DNA of 64,000 nucleotides from Bergeyella sp. (GTDB lineage Bacteria > Bacteroidota > Bacteroidia > Flavobacteriales > Weeksellaceae). The position numbers and the translations under genes were made by a program. The DNA lies in assembly GCA_030263285.1 (NCBI GenBank), contig SZYB01000001.1, positions 428,911 through 492,910 of the forward strand, in the 5' to 3' direction. Below the pieces are notes generated by a model. That model did no database searches and was not told the DNA's origin. It saw nothing but the letters and a program-made list of their open reading frames with translations. Shown here in pieces: positions 19,593-28,869 of the stretch; the first letter of the stretch is position 1, and every line of letters begins with the position of its first letter.

Positions 19593-21644
19593 ATGGGAAT
19601 CCACTTGCTAAAATACATCCCCTTAATATTTGTAGCCTTTTACGGAATCAGAGCGCAGAAAACAGAAAGAAGAATGGATATAGATATAAACAAACGACCT
19701 GAACCCGGACCTACCCCAGAAATTTTTATGCAGGAACCCAAAGTTTTTGTTCTAAAAAATGGACTCACCGTACTGGTCGTAGAAAACAACAAATTACCCA
19801 AAGTAAACATAAGCCTTAAAATAGACAGACCCCCTGTTTTGGAGGGGGAGAAAGTAGGCATAGGAGAAATAATGGCAGACCAGTTTACCAACAGTACTGA
19901 AAATTTTTCTAAGGATGATTTTAATAAAAAAATTGACTTTTACGGGGCCCGTTTGGGGTTTTCGTCTACGGGTGCAGGGGCCTATTCTTTATCAAGGTAT
20001 TTTCCTGAAGTGCTAAAGTTGTTTTCCGAAGCCGTCGTTTACCCAAAATTTTCTGCCAAAGAAATAGAAAACTCAAAAAACAGAGCAATAGAAAATCTGA
20101 AATCTGAAGAAAAAAATGCCCAGGCAATCTCAAGACGGGTATACAGTGCCATTACTTACGGAAAAAATACGGCAAGAGGAGAATTTCCCACAAAGGAAAC
20201 TATTGAAAAAATACAGTTATGCGACGTGCAAGCATACTATGATCAATATTATCGCCCAAACAACGCCTATCTGGCAATTGTGGGAGACGTAGATTTTGAG
20301 GAAATACAACCGCTTATAGAGAAAAGTTTCTCTTCTTGGAAAAAATCTAAGACCCATTTCCCTGCTTTAAAGCCGGTACAAAATTTACCCCAAACAGAAA
20401 TCTATATAGTAGATCTTCCTAATGTAGTACAGTCCGTAATACGGGTGGGAAATATAACCTCCCTCACCAAAAACAAAAAAGAATACTTTCCCGCCGTTAT
20501 CGGAAATACGATACTAGGAGGTGGGGCAGACGCGCGTCTTTTTATGAACCTGAGGGAGAAGAACGCGCTCACTTATGGTGCCTACTCTTCCCTAAATACA
20601 AACAAATACACCCCCAGATTCACAGCAAATACAAGTGTAAGAAATGAAGTCACAGACAAAGCCGTAACAGAAATAATAAAAGAATTAGAAGCCCTATCTA
20701 GCCTAAATTCCGATGAAGTAAAAAAGGCAAAAGAAAATTTCAAAGGAAATTTTGTAAGATCTCTGGAAAAAGCCGAGAACATCGCAAACTATGCAATAAG
20801 TGTTAAAATTGAAAATCTACCCAAAGAATTTTACAAAAATTATCTGAAATCTGTAGATGAGGTGACTCCGGAGCGTATCACTCAGGTGATAAAAAATGTG
20901 ATTTTGCCAGATCAATCCAGAATTCTCATCGTAGGAAGAGCCTCCGAGATAGCCGACAATATAAAAAAACTAGGATATCCGGTAAAATATTATGACTCCC
21001 ATGCAACGCCAGTTCCTGAACTCAAACAGACAAAAACAGACAGCACCGCTACGGTAGAGACTGTGGTAGATCATTATTTCAATGCCATAGGGGGAAAAGA
21101 AAAAGCAAGAAAAATAACCTCCATCACTGCATTGGCTTCTGCAAGAGTAAAAACAATGGAAATCAGTCTAAAATATGTAGCTGCAAAAGGTGCAAAGAGA
21201 TTTATTAACATTTCCATGCAGGGAAACACTTTACAAAAAATAGTCTTTAACGGAAAAGAAGGATATATGGAGATTCAGGGACAAAAAACTCCTATTGTGG
21301 AGAAAGTAAAAGAAGAATATCTGAGAACTTTGGATGTATTTCCAGAATTGGGGTTCACCAAAAACTCTGCCCAACTATTGGGAACAGAAAAATATAATAA
21401 CGAGGAATGTTATGTGATAAAAGAAGGAAATACTACTTTTTTTTATAGTAAAAAAACAGGACTAAAAACGGGACAAATCATAAACACGGGCACGGAGCCT
21501 ATCCCGATTAGGTTTATGGAGTATAAAGAATTTTCCGGAATAAAGTTCCCCTACACCATCGTCCAAAAGCTAGGTGGTGTAGAAATGAATTTTAAGATAA
21601 ATTCTTACCAGTTAAATAAAGCTACAGAGAAAGATTTCAGGTAA
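19593..21644 (+). CDS. M16-family peptidase-like protein, inactive partner with C-terminal extension
   Basis: 683 aa with a signal peptide (about 22 residues, ending IRAQK). Two M16-like halves cover about residues 45-470, but where HxxEH is expected the sequence reads GIGEIMADQFTNS, so no zinc site. Residues ~485-683 form an extra domain (VVDHYFNAIGGKEKA onward) resembling the lipoprotein-carrier-like beta domain that flavobacterial M16 proteins often carry. It follows the catalytic gene by 6 bases, and the two probably form a heterodimer. The extension's role is unknown. Confidence 0.85.
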   Translation: MGIHLLKYIPLIFVAFYGIRAQKTERRMDIDINKRPEPGPTPEIFMQEPKVFVLKNGLTVLVVENNKLPKVNISLKIDRPPVLEGEKVGIGEIMADQFTNSTENFSKDDFNKKIDFYGARLGFSSTGAGAYSLSRYFPEVLKLFSEAVVYPKFSAKEIENSKNRAIENLKSEEKNAQAISRRVYSAITYGKNTARGEFPTKETIEKIQLCDVQAYYDQYYRPNNAYLAIVGDVDFEEIQPLIEKSFSSWKKSKTHFPALKPVQNLPQTEIYIVDLPNVVQSVIRVGNITSLTKNKKEYFPAVIGNTILGGGADARLFMNLREKNALTYGAYSSLNTNKYTPRFTANTSVRNEVTDKAVTEIIKELEALSSLNSDEVKKAKENFKGNFVRSLEKAENIANYAISVKIENLPKEFYKNYLKSVDEVTPERITQVIKNVILPDQSRILIVGRASEIADNIKKLGYPVKYYDSHATPVPELKQTKTDSTATVETVVDHYFNAIGGKEKARKITSITALASARVKTMEISLKYVAAKGAKRFINISMQGNTLQKIVFNGKEGYMEIQGQKTPIVEKVKEEYLRTLDVFPELGFTKNSAQLLGTEKYNNEECYVIKEGNTTFFYSKKTGLKTGQIINTGTEPIPIRFMEYKEFSGIKFPYTIVQKLGGVEMNFKINSYQLNKATEKDFR

Positions 21645-21700
21645 TTTTTTCAACTCAATACTGAATCTTCGAATAGCACAGAATGAATACCCGACAAGTC

Positions 21701-21731
21701 TTGGCTTATAAGTAAAAAAAGACTAAATTCG
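21701..21731 (+). promoter_or_regulatory. promoter TTG-N20-TAAATTCG for secG
   Basis: TTG 21701-21703 and TAAATTCG 21724-21731 (one mismatch to TAnnTTTG) lie 20 bases before the secG ATG, with 20-base spacing. This suggests secG is transcribed separately from the M16 genes. Confidence 0.4.
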
Positions 21732-21751
21732 CATACCTTAACCGTTTAGAA

Positions 21752-22093
21752 ATGGGTACATTATTCACGTTATTTATGGTGCTGATTGTGATCGCAAGCG
21801 TGCTTCTCATCATTATTATTTTGGCTCAAAATCCGAAAGGCGGTGGCTTGTCTTCTACGTTCGGAGGGGCTTCTTCTGCTCAGTTTGGTGTGCAGAGAAC
21901 CAACGATTTTATGGAAAAGTCCACTTGGACACTTGGCATTGGCATCGTAATTCTTATCATACTTAGTGTGGTGCTCACCTCAACGCCTACTCCGGATCAT
22001 GTGGTCACTCCGTTACCTAAAAAAGAAAAATTACCTACAAAGGCCGATTCATTTCCCCATAAGTCAACAGGAAAGGCTTTGATAAAAAAATAA
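21752..22093 (+). CDS. secG: protein-translocase subunit SecG
   Basis: 113-aa inner-membrane subunit of the SecYEG channel. Two hydrophobic helices (about residues 4-25 and 58-78) flank the family loop QNPKGGGLSSTFGG, followed by a hydrophilic C-terminal tail as in Bacteroidota SecG. It has its own probable promoter and converges on recR, which ends 39 bases away. Confidence 0.93.
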   Translation: MGTLFTLFMVLIVIASVLLIIIILAQNPKGGGLSSTFGGASSAQFGVQRTNDFMEKSTWTLGIGIVILIILSVVLTSTPTPDHVVTPLPKKEKLPTKADSFPHKSTGKALIKK

Positions 22094-22131
22094 ATGTATA
22101 CTGGAGAAACAAAACAAACAAATGCGCTGTT

Positions 22132-22746
22132 TTAAGTTTTTTCCTCATAAGGTTGTCTGTTGAGTATGGATCGTCCTAGGGAGATCTCGTCTGCATATTC
22201 CAGTTCATCACCTACCGAAATTCCTCTGGCGATAGAAGAAAACTTAACGGAAGAAAAGGTCTTCATTTTTTTATAAAGGTAATAAGCGGTAGTATCTCCT
22301 TCCATAGTGGCACTAAGCGCAAAAATCACCTCCTTTACCGTATCCTCCTTTAGCTTGTTTTCTAGTGCTCGAATATTGAGTTGTGAAGGACCTATCCCTT
22401 CTATGGGAGAAATTCTCCCTCCTAAAACAAGATATTTTCCCGTATATTTTCCTGTGTTTTCTATGGCCATTACATCTCGCACATCCTCTACCACACACAG
22501 AAGATGAGGAGATCTGTGCACGTTACTGCATATACCGCAGCAATCTGAATCAGAAAAATTGTGACACTCTTTACAATACTGCACTTCGGTTACCAATTTT
22601 TCTATGGACTGTGCAAGTGCCAACGGATAATTTTTGGGCTGCCGAATCAGATGTAAAGCGAGACGAAGTGCAGATTTTCTCCCTATGCCCGGAAGTCCTG
22701 AAATCTCTTCTACAGCTTTGGCAAGTACGATACTGGGATAATCCAT
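22132..22746 (-). CDS. recR: recombination mediator RecR
   Basis: 204-aa partner of RecO/RecF that helps load RecA on gapped DNA. Order: helix-hairpin-helix (ISGLPGIGRKSALRLALHL, residues ~14-32), four-Cys zinc finger (CKECHNF ... CCGIC), and the Toprim domain (LLCVVEDVRDVMAIE ... YLVLGGRISPIEGIGP). Length is standard. The -7 box TATATTTG (complement of 22751-22758) ends only 4 bases before the ATG, so the transcript may be leaderless. Confidence 0.96.
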   Translation of the reverse strand: MDYPSIVLAKAVEEISGLPGIGRKSALRLALHLIRQPKNYPLALAQSIEKLVTEVQYCKECHNFSDSDCCGICSNVHRSPHLLCVVEDVRDVMAIENTGKYTGKYLVLGGRISPIEGIGPSQLNIRALENKLKEDTVKEVIFALSATMEGDTTAYYLYKKMKTFSSVKFSSIARGISVGDELEYADEISLGRSILNRQPYEEKT

Positions 22747-22750
22747 GACA

Positions 22751-22758
22751 CAAATATA
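22751..22758 (-). promoter_or_regulatory. -7 promoter element abutting recR start
   Basis: The complement reads TATATTTG, perfect for TAnnTTTG, and is followed by only four bases before the recR ATG. A start site about 7 bases downstream would fall on the start codon. No TTG at the expected distance was seen. Confidence 0.4.
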
Positions 22759-22834
22759 AAGGATTTTACTATTTTATTCTGATCGGTACGCAAAAAACGG
22801 TAAATAACATTAATTTGCAGCAAAATATCAAAAT

Positions 22835-24283
22835 ATGAGTCTATCAAAAATTGCCCCACAGGAAATTTGGAAACATTTTTCCTTTATCAATTCTGTGCCC
22901 AGACCCTCTAAAAAAGAGGAAAAAATAATTGCTCTTATAAAAAAATTTGGAGAAGATTTAGGACTTGACACCCGGGTAGATAAGGTGGGAAATGTCATCA
23001 TAAAAAAAAGAGCCAAAGAAGGCATGGAAAACCGGAAAACAATAGTTCTGCAATCTCACTTGGATATGGTATGCCAAAAAAATAACGATACCGAATTTGA
23101 TTTTAATACCATGGGGATACAAATGGAAGTAGCAGGAGATTGGGTAAAGGCAAAAGGCACCACATTGGGCGCAGATAATGGCATAGGAGTGGCAGCCATC
23201 ATGGCTATTCTGGAAAGTAAATCTATTGAGCACCCCCCTATTGAGGCATTATTTACCATAGATGAAGAAACGGGGATGACGGGGGCTTCCTATTTAGAGC
23301 CCAATATGCTAAAGGGTAAAATTTTACTCAATTTAGACACGGAAGAAGATAACGAGATAGGTATTGGCTGTGCTGGGGGAATAGATGTTACGGCAAAAAA
23401 AAGCTACAAGGCACACGAAAAACCCCTAGGAGAAATTTTTAGAATTGATGTAAAAGGTTTGCGGGGTGGGCATTCCGGCATGGATATTCATAAAGGGTTC
23501 GGGAATGCAAACGTAATTCTTGCAAGAATTCTTTTCAGTACATCAGAGAATAACAAAATCAAACTACACTCCATAGAGGGCGGAGGTCTTAGAAATGCCA
23601 TTCCCAGAGAAAGTACAGCCCTCATTTCAGTAGAAGATACAGAAGAATTTTTAACAATCTACAAAGTACGAAGTCAAGAGATCCTAACCGAATTTTCCTC
23701 AACCGAAAAAGACCTTAGTATAGAAATACAGAAAGCTTCCACCGAAGGGAATTTTTTGAGCATTAAAGATTCTGAAACTATCATAAATACCTTAAAAGCA
23801 CTAAAAAACGGGGTTTATAAGGTATCTTCAGAGGTTGAGGGTCTGGTGGAAACCTCTAACAACGTTGCACGTATTTTACTGGAGGAAGGAAATCTGGAAA
23901 TTCAGTGTTTAGCTAGGTCGTCGGTAGAATCTTCAAAGTCGGATATTTGTGATCAACTGAAATCCGTTTTTTCGCTTGCCGATATAAATGTAGAATTCAG
24001 TGGTTCTTATCCTGGATGGAAACCTAATCCGGAATCGAAAATCATCAAAATCATGGAAAAAGTTTACGAAAAAAAATACGGTAAAAAACCACTTGTGATG
24101 GCTTGTCATGCGGGACTGGAGTGTGGAATCATCGGTGCTCATTATCCGGAAATGGAAATGGTGAGTTTTGGTCCTACCATAAAGGGAGCACATTCTCCGG
24201 AAGAAAGGGTAAGCATTTTATCTGTGCAGAAATTTTGGGAATATCTGAAAGAAATTCTCAGACAAATTCCTCTGGAGGAATAA
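22835..24283 (+). CDS. pepD: aminoacyl-histidine dipeptidase (M20 family)
   Basis: 482-aa zinc dipeptidase that hydrolyses Xaa-His and other dipeptides in the cytoplasm. Metal and catalytic segments are H75-x-D77 in QSHLDMV, D114 in TLGADNGIG, the EE pair at 144-145 in TIDEETGM, DTEEDNEIGIG and a C-terminal His in PTIKGAHSPEE. The lid domain (FRIDVKGLRGGHSGMDI) is intact. It is divergent from recR with only 88 bases between the start codons. Confidence 0.92.
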   Translation: MSLSKIAPQEIWKHFSFINSVPRPSKKEEKIIALIKKFGEDLGLDTRVDKVGNVIIKKRAKEGMENRKTIVLQSHLDMVCQKNNDTEFDFNTMGIQMEVAGDWVKAKGTTLGADNGIGVAAIMAILESKSIEHPPIEALFTIDEETGMTGASYLEPNMLKGKILLNLDTEEDNEIGIGCAGGIDVTAKKSYKAHEKPLGEIFRIDVKGLRGGHSGMDIHKGFGNANVILARILFSTSENNKIKLHSIEGGGLRNAIPRESTALISVEDTEEFLTIYKVRSQEILTEFSSTEKDLSIEIQKASTEGNFLSIKDSETIINTLKALKNGVYKVSSEVEGLVETSNNVARILLEEGNLEIQCLARSSVESSKSDICDQLKSVFSLADINVEFSGSYPGWKPNPESKIIKIMEKVYEKKYGKKPLVMACHAGLECGIIGAHYPEMEMVSFGPTIKGAHSPEERVSILSVQKFWEYLKEILRQIPLEE

Positions 24284-24325
24284 AAACATACCACTCCGTA
24301 CAAGCCAAAGCTAAAGCCAAAAAAC

Positions 24326-24357
24326 TTGACAACGTCCGCTTTGAGGTCGTATATTTG
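24326..24357 (+). promoter_or_regulatory. promoter TTG-N21-TATATTTG for queA
   Basis: TTG 24326-24328 and a perfect -7 box at 24350-24357, spaced 21 bases. The start site would be near 24364, leaving a leader of about 25 bases before the queA ATG. Confidence 0.6.
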
Positions 24358-24388
24358 CCCTCGTAATTTTTAAACCGTAATTTAAAAA

Positions 24389-25438
24389 ATGAAAACCTCA
24401 GATTTTAACTTTAATCTTCCGCCAGAACTTCTTGCCGAGCACCCTTCGGAGCAAAGAGATGAGTCGCGACTCATGGTACTTAACCGAAGAAAACAAACCA
24501 TAGAACACAAACTGTTCAAAGATGTAATAGACTATTTTGAGGAGAAAGATCTTTTTGTCTTCAACAATACCAAGGTTTTCCCTGCCCGTTTGTACGGAAA
24601 CAAAGAAAAGACAGGAGCAAGGATAGAAGTTTTTTTGCTTAGAGAATTAGACAAAGAAACCCGTATATGGGATGTACTAGTAGATCCTGCCAGAAAAATA
24701 AGAATAGGAAATAAACTCTTCTTTACTGAAGATGAATCTTTAGTGGCCGAAGTAATAGACAATACTACCTCCAGAGGGCGAACATTGAGATTTTTATATG
24801 ATGGCACACATGAAGAGTTCAGAGCTAAACTGAAAGAACTCGGGAAAACCCCTTTGCCAAAATACATCAAAAGAGAAGTAGAACCAGAAGATGCCGAAAG
24901 ATACCAAACCATCTATGCAAAACATGAAGGTGCGGTAGCTGCTCCTACGGCGGGATTACACTTCTCAAAACATCTTATGAAAAGACTGGAAATTAAGGGG
25001 ATAGACTTTGCAGAAGTAACCCTGCATGTGGGGCTGGGTACTTTTAATCCTATTGAAGTAGAAGATCTCTCCAAGCATAAAATGGAAAGTGAAGAGGCCT
25101 TGATAGATGAAAAAACGGCCAAGATCATAAACAAAGCCGTAGAAGAAAACAGAAAAGTCTGCGCGGTAGGGACTACCACCATGAGAGTGCTGGAAACCTC
25201 TGTTTCTTCCAATAAAAAAATCGGACCTTATCACGGCTGGACCAATAAATTTATTTTCCCTCCGCATGATTTTGGGGTAGCCAATGCCATGATCACCAAC
25301 TTTCATATGCCCAAGTCTACCCTTATCATGATGATTGCTGCTTTTGCCGGAAAAGATTTTGTAATGGAAGCGTATCAGGAAGCAATAAAAGAAAAATATC
25401 GATTCTACTCTTACGGAGATGCCATGCTTGTCCTGTAA
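24389..25438 (+). CDS. queA: S-adenosylmethionine:tRNA ribosyltransferase-isomerase
   Basis: 349-aa enzyme that transfers and isomerises the ribosyl part of SAM onto preQ1-tRNA to form epoxyqueuosine at the wobble base. The N-terminus [22 protein letters not shown], the core [23 protein letters not shown], the block [10 protein letters not shown] and the C-terminal [15 protein letters not shown] are diagnostic. Length and start are standard. It has its own promoter and is followed by a 930-base gene-poor stretch. Confidence 0.96.
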   Translation: MKTSDFNFNLPPELLAEHPSEQRDESRLMVLNRRKQTIEHKLFKDVIDYFEEKDLFVFNNTKVFPARLYGNKEKTGARIEVFLLRELDKETRIWDVLVDPARKIRIGNKLFFTEDESLVAEVIDNTTSRGRTLRFLYDGTHEEFRAKLKELGKTPLPKYIKREVEPEDAERYQTIYAKHEGAVAAPTAGLHFSKHLMKRLEIKGIDFAEVTLHVGLGTFNPIEVEDLSKHKMESEEALIDEKTAKIINKAVEENRKVCAVGTTTMRVLETSVSSNKKIGPYHGWTNKFIFPPHDFGVANAMITNFHMPKSTLIMMIAAFAGKDFVMEAYQEAIKEKYRFYSYGDAMLVL

Positions 25439-26370
25439 TATAACAAAAAATAGGCTGTTTCATAGGGGTGTAGTAAAAATGAATTTTTTGGTTTGGAGCA
25501 AATTTTTTAATGAGTTGAGACAGAATCTTCTTGTCTCTTATATTCTTTCAGTACAACACCGGGTAAAAAATATTCTTCAAAAAGCTTTCTAAAGACAAAG
25601 TTATAGTGATAGCTCATACTGGAAAGCTATAAAAAAGGAATGAATAGAATGGAGAGATAGCGCTATAGGGGATAATATAATCGCTACATGACAAGACTCT
25701 CGACCAGACAAACGACGGGAAAGGACAAACCAGAAGATTTTACTTATAAAAAATTGGAAAAACTTTATCTGAGATATGACTTGGGAAATCCCACCTGAAT
25801 AAAAATATCTACTTTGAAGAAAATATTGAACCTTACCAAGGTTAAGATGAAAAAAAGGAATATGTTAAACACAATCCCCTTAAAAGGACCATAGTACACC
25901 TAGCAGTACAGAACCATAAAAAGATGAAATATACTATATGCGCGTTATTTTGCCGGATAGAAATGAGAATCTATCGCAGATGAAAGAGAATATTTAAAAA
26001 GTTGCAAGGTCTATGTTTTCAAACTTATAAATAATGAGGATGGGACAAAAACAGCAGACTTTGAAAAAATTATAAACAAAATCAAAAATCACGGGACAAT
26101 TCTCTATAACCCCTGATCTTGACAATGTCATAATGATGATTTAGTCTTGGAAAATTTAAAATATTTATGACTGACTGACTGACTGATTCGTACAGAAAAA
26201 ATACTAACACAATCCAAACAGGCCAACCTAAAGAACTCATTTGGTATCTGAAAATTAGAGATTTATATCTTGAAACACTTTAAAACCCTATTTTTTTCAT
26301 AAAGTTGTAACCTTTTCCTCTTGCTATTCGTATATTGTGCAGAGCCGGTAATAAATAGGCTTATTTTTTT
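25439..26370. other. gene-poor stretch with eroded, unrecognised coding traces
   Basis: There is no intact gene between queA and rpoD. Short open segments interrupted by stops read like former coding DNA on the plus strand, for example the frame through 25974-26115, which contains REYLKSCKVYVFKLINNED but has no start codon and ends in TGA. I could not match it to a family. At 25452-25540 the sequence GGCTGTTTCA and, further on, TGAGACAG resemble insertion-sequence ends, but no transposase remnant was found. A tetranucleotide repeat lies at 26168-26186. A weak promoter-like TATATTGT lies before rpoD. Confidence 0.4.
26168..26186. repeat. TGAC tetranucleotide repeat
   Basis: Four full TGAC units plus TGA. 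It is not inside any open reading frame and is 185 bases upstream of rpoD. Such tracts are prone to slippage, but nothing shows a regulatory role. Confidence 0.75.
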
Positions 26371-27237
26371 ATGAGACAATTAAAAATCACAAAGCAGGTT
26401 ACCAATAGAGAAACCGCATCACTGGATAAGTATTTGCAGGAAATTGGAAAAGTAGAACTCATCACCGCAGATGAAGAAGTAGAACTTGCTCAAAGAATTC
26501 GGGCAGGGGATAGAGTCGCCTTGGAAAAGCTAATAAAGGCTAATCTCCGTTTTGTGGTTTCCGTATCAAAACAATACCAAAATCAGGGGCTCTCTCTCCC
26601 GGATCTTATCAATGAAGGAAATCTGGGTCTGATGAAAGCTGCCAAGAGATATGACGAAACCAGGGGATTTAAATTTATTTCCTATGCTGTATGGTGGATC
26701 CGTCAGTCTATACTGCAAGCCCTCGCAGAACAGTCTAGAATTGTGAGACTTCCACTCAATAAAATAGGCTCTATAAACAAAATAAACAAAGCCTATGCCC
26801 ATCTGGAGCAGGAAAACGAAAGACCTCCCTCTTCTGAAGAATTGGCAGAAGTTCTGGACATGAGCGAAGAAGACATTAATGAATCTATGAAGAACAGCGG
26901 CAGGCACCTTTCTATGGATGCACCGTTGGTGGAAGGGGAAGACTCCAACCTCTACGACGTGTTACGTTCCGGAGAATCTCCCAGTCCGGATAAAGAACTC
27001 ATGTTGGAATCCCTACAAATAGAGATAGAGCGGGCGCTCCTTACCCTTACGCCACGTGAGGCCGACCTTGTGAGGCTTTACTTTGGGCTCAGCGGGAAAC
27101 ACCCCATGACTTTGGAAGAAATAGGAGAAACTTTCGATCTGACCAGAGAACGAGTAAGACAGATAAAAGAGAAAGCCATCAAGAGACTAAAGCATATGTC
27201 CAGAAGCAAAATATTAAAATCCTATCTGGGAAAATAA
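26371..27237 (+). CDS. rpoD: primary RNA polymerase sigma factor
   Basis: 288-aa housekeeping sigma-70, short because Bacteroidota RpoD lacks most of region 1. Regions visible: 1.2 ([18 protein letters not shown]), 2.1-2.4 ([20 protein letters not shown] ... RFKFI-like core [16 protein letters not shown]), 3 ([16 protein letters not shown]), and 4.2 helix-turn-helix ([19 protein letters not shown]). It would read the TTG/TAnnTTTG promoters described elsewhere in this window. A hairpin terminator follows at 27302. Confidence 0.96.
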   Translation: MRQLKITKQVTNRETASLDKYLQEIGKVELITADEEVELAQRIRAGDRVALEKLIKANLRFVVSVSKQYQNQGLSLPDLINEGNLGLMKAAKRYDETRGFKFISYAVWWIRQSILQALAEQSRIVRLPLNKIGSINKINKAYAHLEQENERPPSSEELAEVLDMSEEDINESMKNSGRHLSMDAPLVEGEDSNLYDVLRSGESPSPDKELMLESLQIEIERALLTLTPREADLVRLYFGLSGKHPMTLEEIGETFDLTRERVRQIKEKAIKRLKHMSRSKILKSYLGK

Positions 27238-27301
27238 TTTTTCTCTCTTCTGTTATTTTTGTTATTGTATCAAAAAAACCAGTACCAGTGCACAGTGCAT
27301 A

Positions 27302-27339
27302 AAAAAACCCTCCAGACATCTCCAGCTGGAGGGTTTTTT
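27302..27339. terminator. terminator between rpoD and ferredoxin gene
   Basis: Perfect 14-bp inverted repeat (A6 plus CCCTCCAG / CTGGAGGG plus T6) with a 10-base loop. It is flanked by an A-run and a T-run, so it can serve both converging genes; it directly abuts the ferredoxin stop codon. Confidence 0.9.
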
Positions 27340-27672
27340 CTAGGGATAGGGAGCTATCCGTATTTCCAGCCCCTCTATTTCTTCTTTTATCGGAATTTGA
27401 CATCCCAACCGGGAATTCTCTTTCACATGAAAAGCCTCGGAAAGCATCGCTTCTTCCTCATCGCCCATAGGCTGTAAAAGCGCCTCCCCTTTTATAATGT
27501 ATACCTGACACGACGCACACATAGCCATTCCTCCACAAATCCCTATACTTCCATCTTCCGCAAGTTCATAAGATCTAATGATTTCCATGAGATTCATAGA
27601 CATATCCGTAGGGGCAAACACTTCATGTACGATTCCTTCTCTATCTGTAATTCTTATGCTAATATCAGACAT
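27340..27672 (-). CDS. 2Fe-2S ferredoxin, adrenodoxin type
   Basis: 110-aa electron carrier. The four cluster ligands are C46, C52, C55 and C91 in the pattern GICGGMAMCASC ... RLGC, which is the adrenodoxin/ISC type rather than the plant type. It starts 8 bases after the stop of the reductase gene upstream, so the two are co-transcribed and the reductase is its probable electron donor. Confidence 0.92.
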   Translation of the reverse strand: MSDISIRITDREGIVHEVFAPTDMSMNLMEIIRSYELAEDGSIGICGGMAMCASCQVYIIKGEALLQPMGDEEEAMLSEAFHVKENSRLGCQIPIKEEIEGLEIRIAPYP

Positions 27673-27680
27673 TAAACTTT

Positions 27681-28733
27681 CTAAATTATTTTTTTTACTA
27701 CTGCCTTTTCTGCCTCCTTTCTGCTTCCGTCAAAGCCTTCTACACCACTTACAGTGGTATACTTAAGAACTGATTTCTTACCTGGATTGATCCGTTGATA
27801 CACGCTCTGACACATAAGAGTAGCCTCATGAAAACCACAAAGAATAAGTTTGAGCTTCCCGGGATAGGTATTAATGTCTCCTATTGCATATACTCCCGAA
27901 ATATTGGTCTCATAATCCAAGGCATTATTTACCTTTATGGCATTCTTCTCAATTTCCAGTCCCCAATTCACGAGAGCTCCCAACTTAGGTGTAAGACCAA
28001 ATAGCGGAATAAAATAATCTGTTTCTACATCAAAAGTTTTCTCTTCCTGATTCACCGTGAGGGCTTCCAAATGTTCTTTACCCCTCAAGGCAACCACCTC
28101 TGCCGGAGTGACGAGATTGATCCTCCCCTCGTCTTTTAGGTCTTGTATTTTTTCCACCGAATCCAAAGCCCCTCGGAACTCTTTTCTTCTGTGGATAAGC
28201 GTCACTTCGCTTGCCACATTTGAAAGAAAAATACTCCAATCCAATGCAGAATCTCCCCCTCCACCAATCACTATCTTTTTACTTCTGAAAACCTCTGGAT
28301 CTTTTACAAAATACTCTATGCCTTTTTCTTCATACGTATGTAGATTGGGTATTTCCGGTTTTCTGGGTTCAAAAGTCCCCAAACCTCCCGCAATGGCAAC
28401 TGCTTTTGCCCTATGTACCGTGCCTTTATTCGTCTTAACCTCAAACCAGGTTTCATCTATTTTCCTCAGGGTAACGGCAGTCTCGGAAAGCGTGAATCCG
28501 GGTTGAAACTGCTGAATCTGCTCCATAAGATTATCTACTAAATGACCCGCATTGATACTGGGAAATCCAGGAATATCAAAAATAGGTTTCTTGGGATACA
28601 GCTCTGCAAGCTGCCCCCCCACTTGGGGTAGGGCATCTATTATATGACATCTTATCTTAAGCAATCCCGCCTCAAAAACGGCAAACAAACCCGTAGGTCC
28701 AGCGCCGATAATTAGTAAGTCTGTCGTAATCAT
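27681..28733 (-). CDS. ferredoxin-NADP+ reductase, thioredoxin-reductase-like
   Basis: 350-aa flavoprotein that passes electrons between NADPH and ferredoxin. The FAD-binding motif GAGPTGLFAVFEAG is near residue 9, QVGGQLAELYPKKPIFDIPGF is typical of YumC-type enzymes, and the NADP motif GGGGDSALDW lies at about residue 157. It lacks the CxxC redox pair of true thioredoxin reductases. The ferredoxin gene follows by 8 bases. Confidence 0.93.
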   Translation of the reverse strand: MITTDLLIIGAGPTGLFAVFEAGLLKIRCHIIDALPQVGGQLAELYPKKPIFDIPGFPSINAGHLVDNLMEQIQQFQPGFTLSETAVTLRKIDETWFEVKTNKGTVHRAKAVAIAGGLGTFEPRKPEIPNLHTYEEKGIEYFVKDPEVFRSKKIVIGGGGDSALDWSIFLSNVASEVTLIHRRKEFRGALDSVEKIQDLKDEGRINLVTPAEVVALRGKEHLEALTVNQEEKTFDVETDYFIPLFGLTPKLGALVNWGLEIEKNAIKVNNALDYETNISGVYAIGDINTYPGKLKLILCGFHEATLMCQSVYQRINPGKKSVLKYTTVSGVEGFDGSRKEAEKAVVKKII

Positions 28734-28869
28734 GTACTATAAATTTTATCCCGCAGCAATATTACGAAAAATAGAAATTACTCGGTCTTTACTAAAAAAT
28801 GACTCTTATCAATTAATTTTCCGAATTTTATGGTACCTTGTCCCACCCTGTCTGATTAATAAAAAAATC

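Noticed and set aside
22383..22748. 121-aa plus-strand frame opposite recR
   Set aside because: It is entirely within the conserved recR gene on the other strand and has no recognisable domain.
25450..25540. An insertion sequence near queA, suggested by GGCTGTTTCA and TGAGACAG
   Set aside because: No transposase fragment, target duplication or matching distal end could be found; similarity to IS ends alone is weak.
26168..26186. Phase-variable gene switched by the TGAC tract
   Set aside because: The tract is not inside or at the start of any open reading frame; only a promoter-spacing effect on rpoD would be possible, at 185 bases.
28732..28869. N-terminal extension of the DUF3108 protein from 28732
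   Set aside because: It overlaps the reductase start and would bury a clear signal peptide beginning at 28870.
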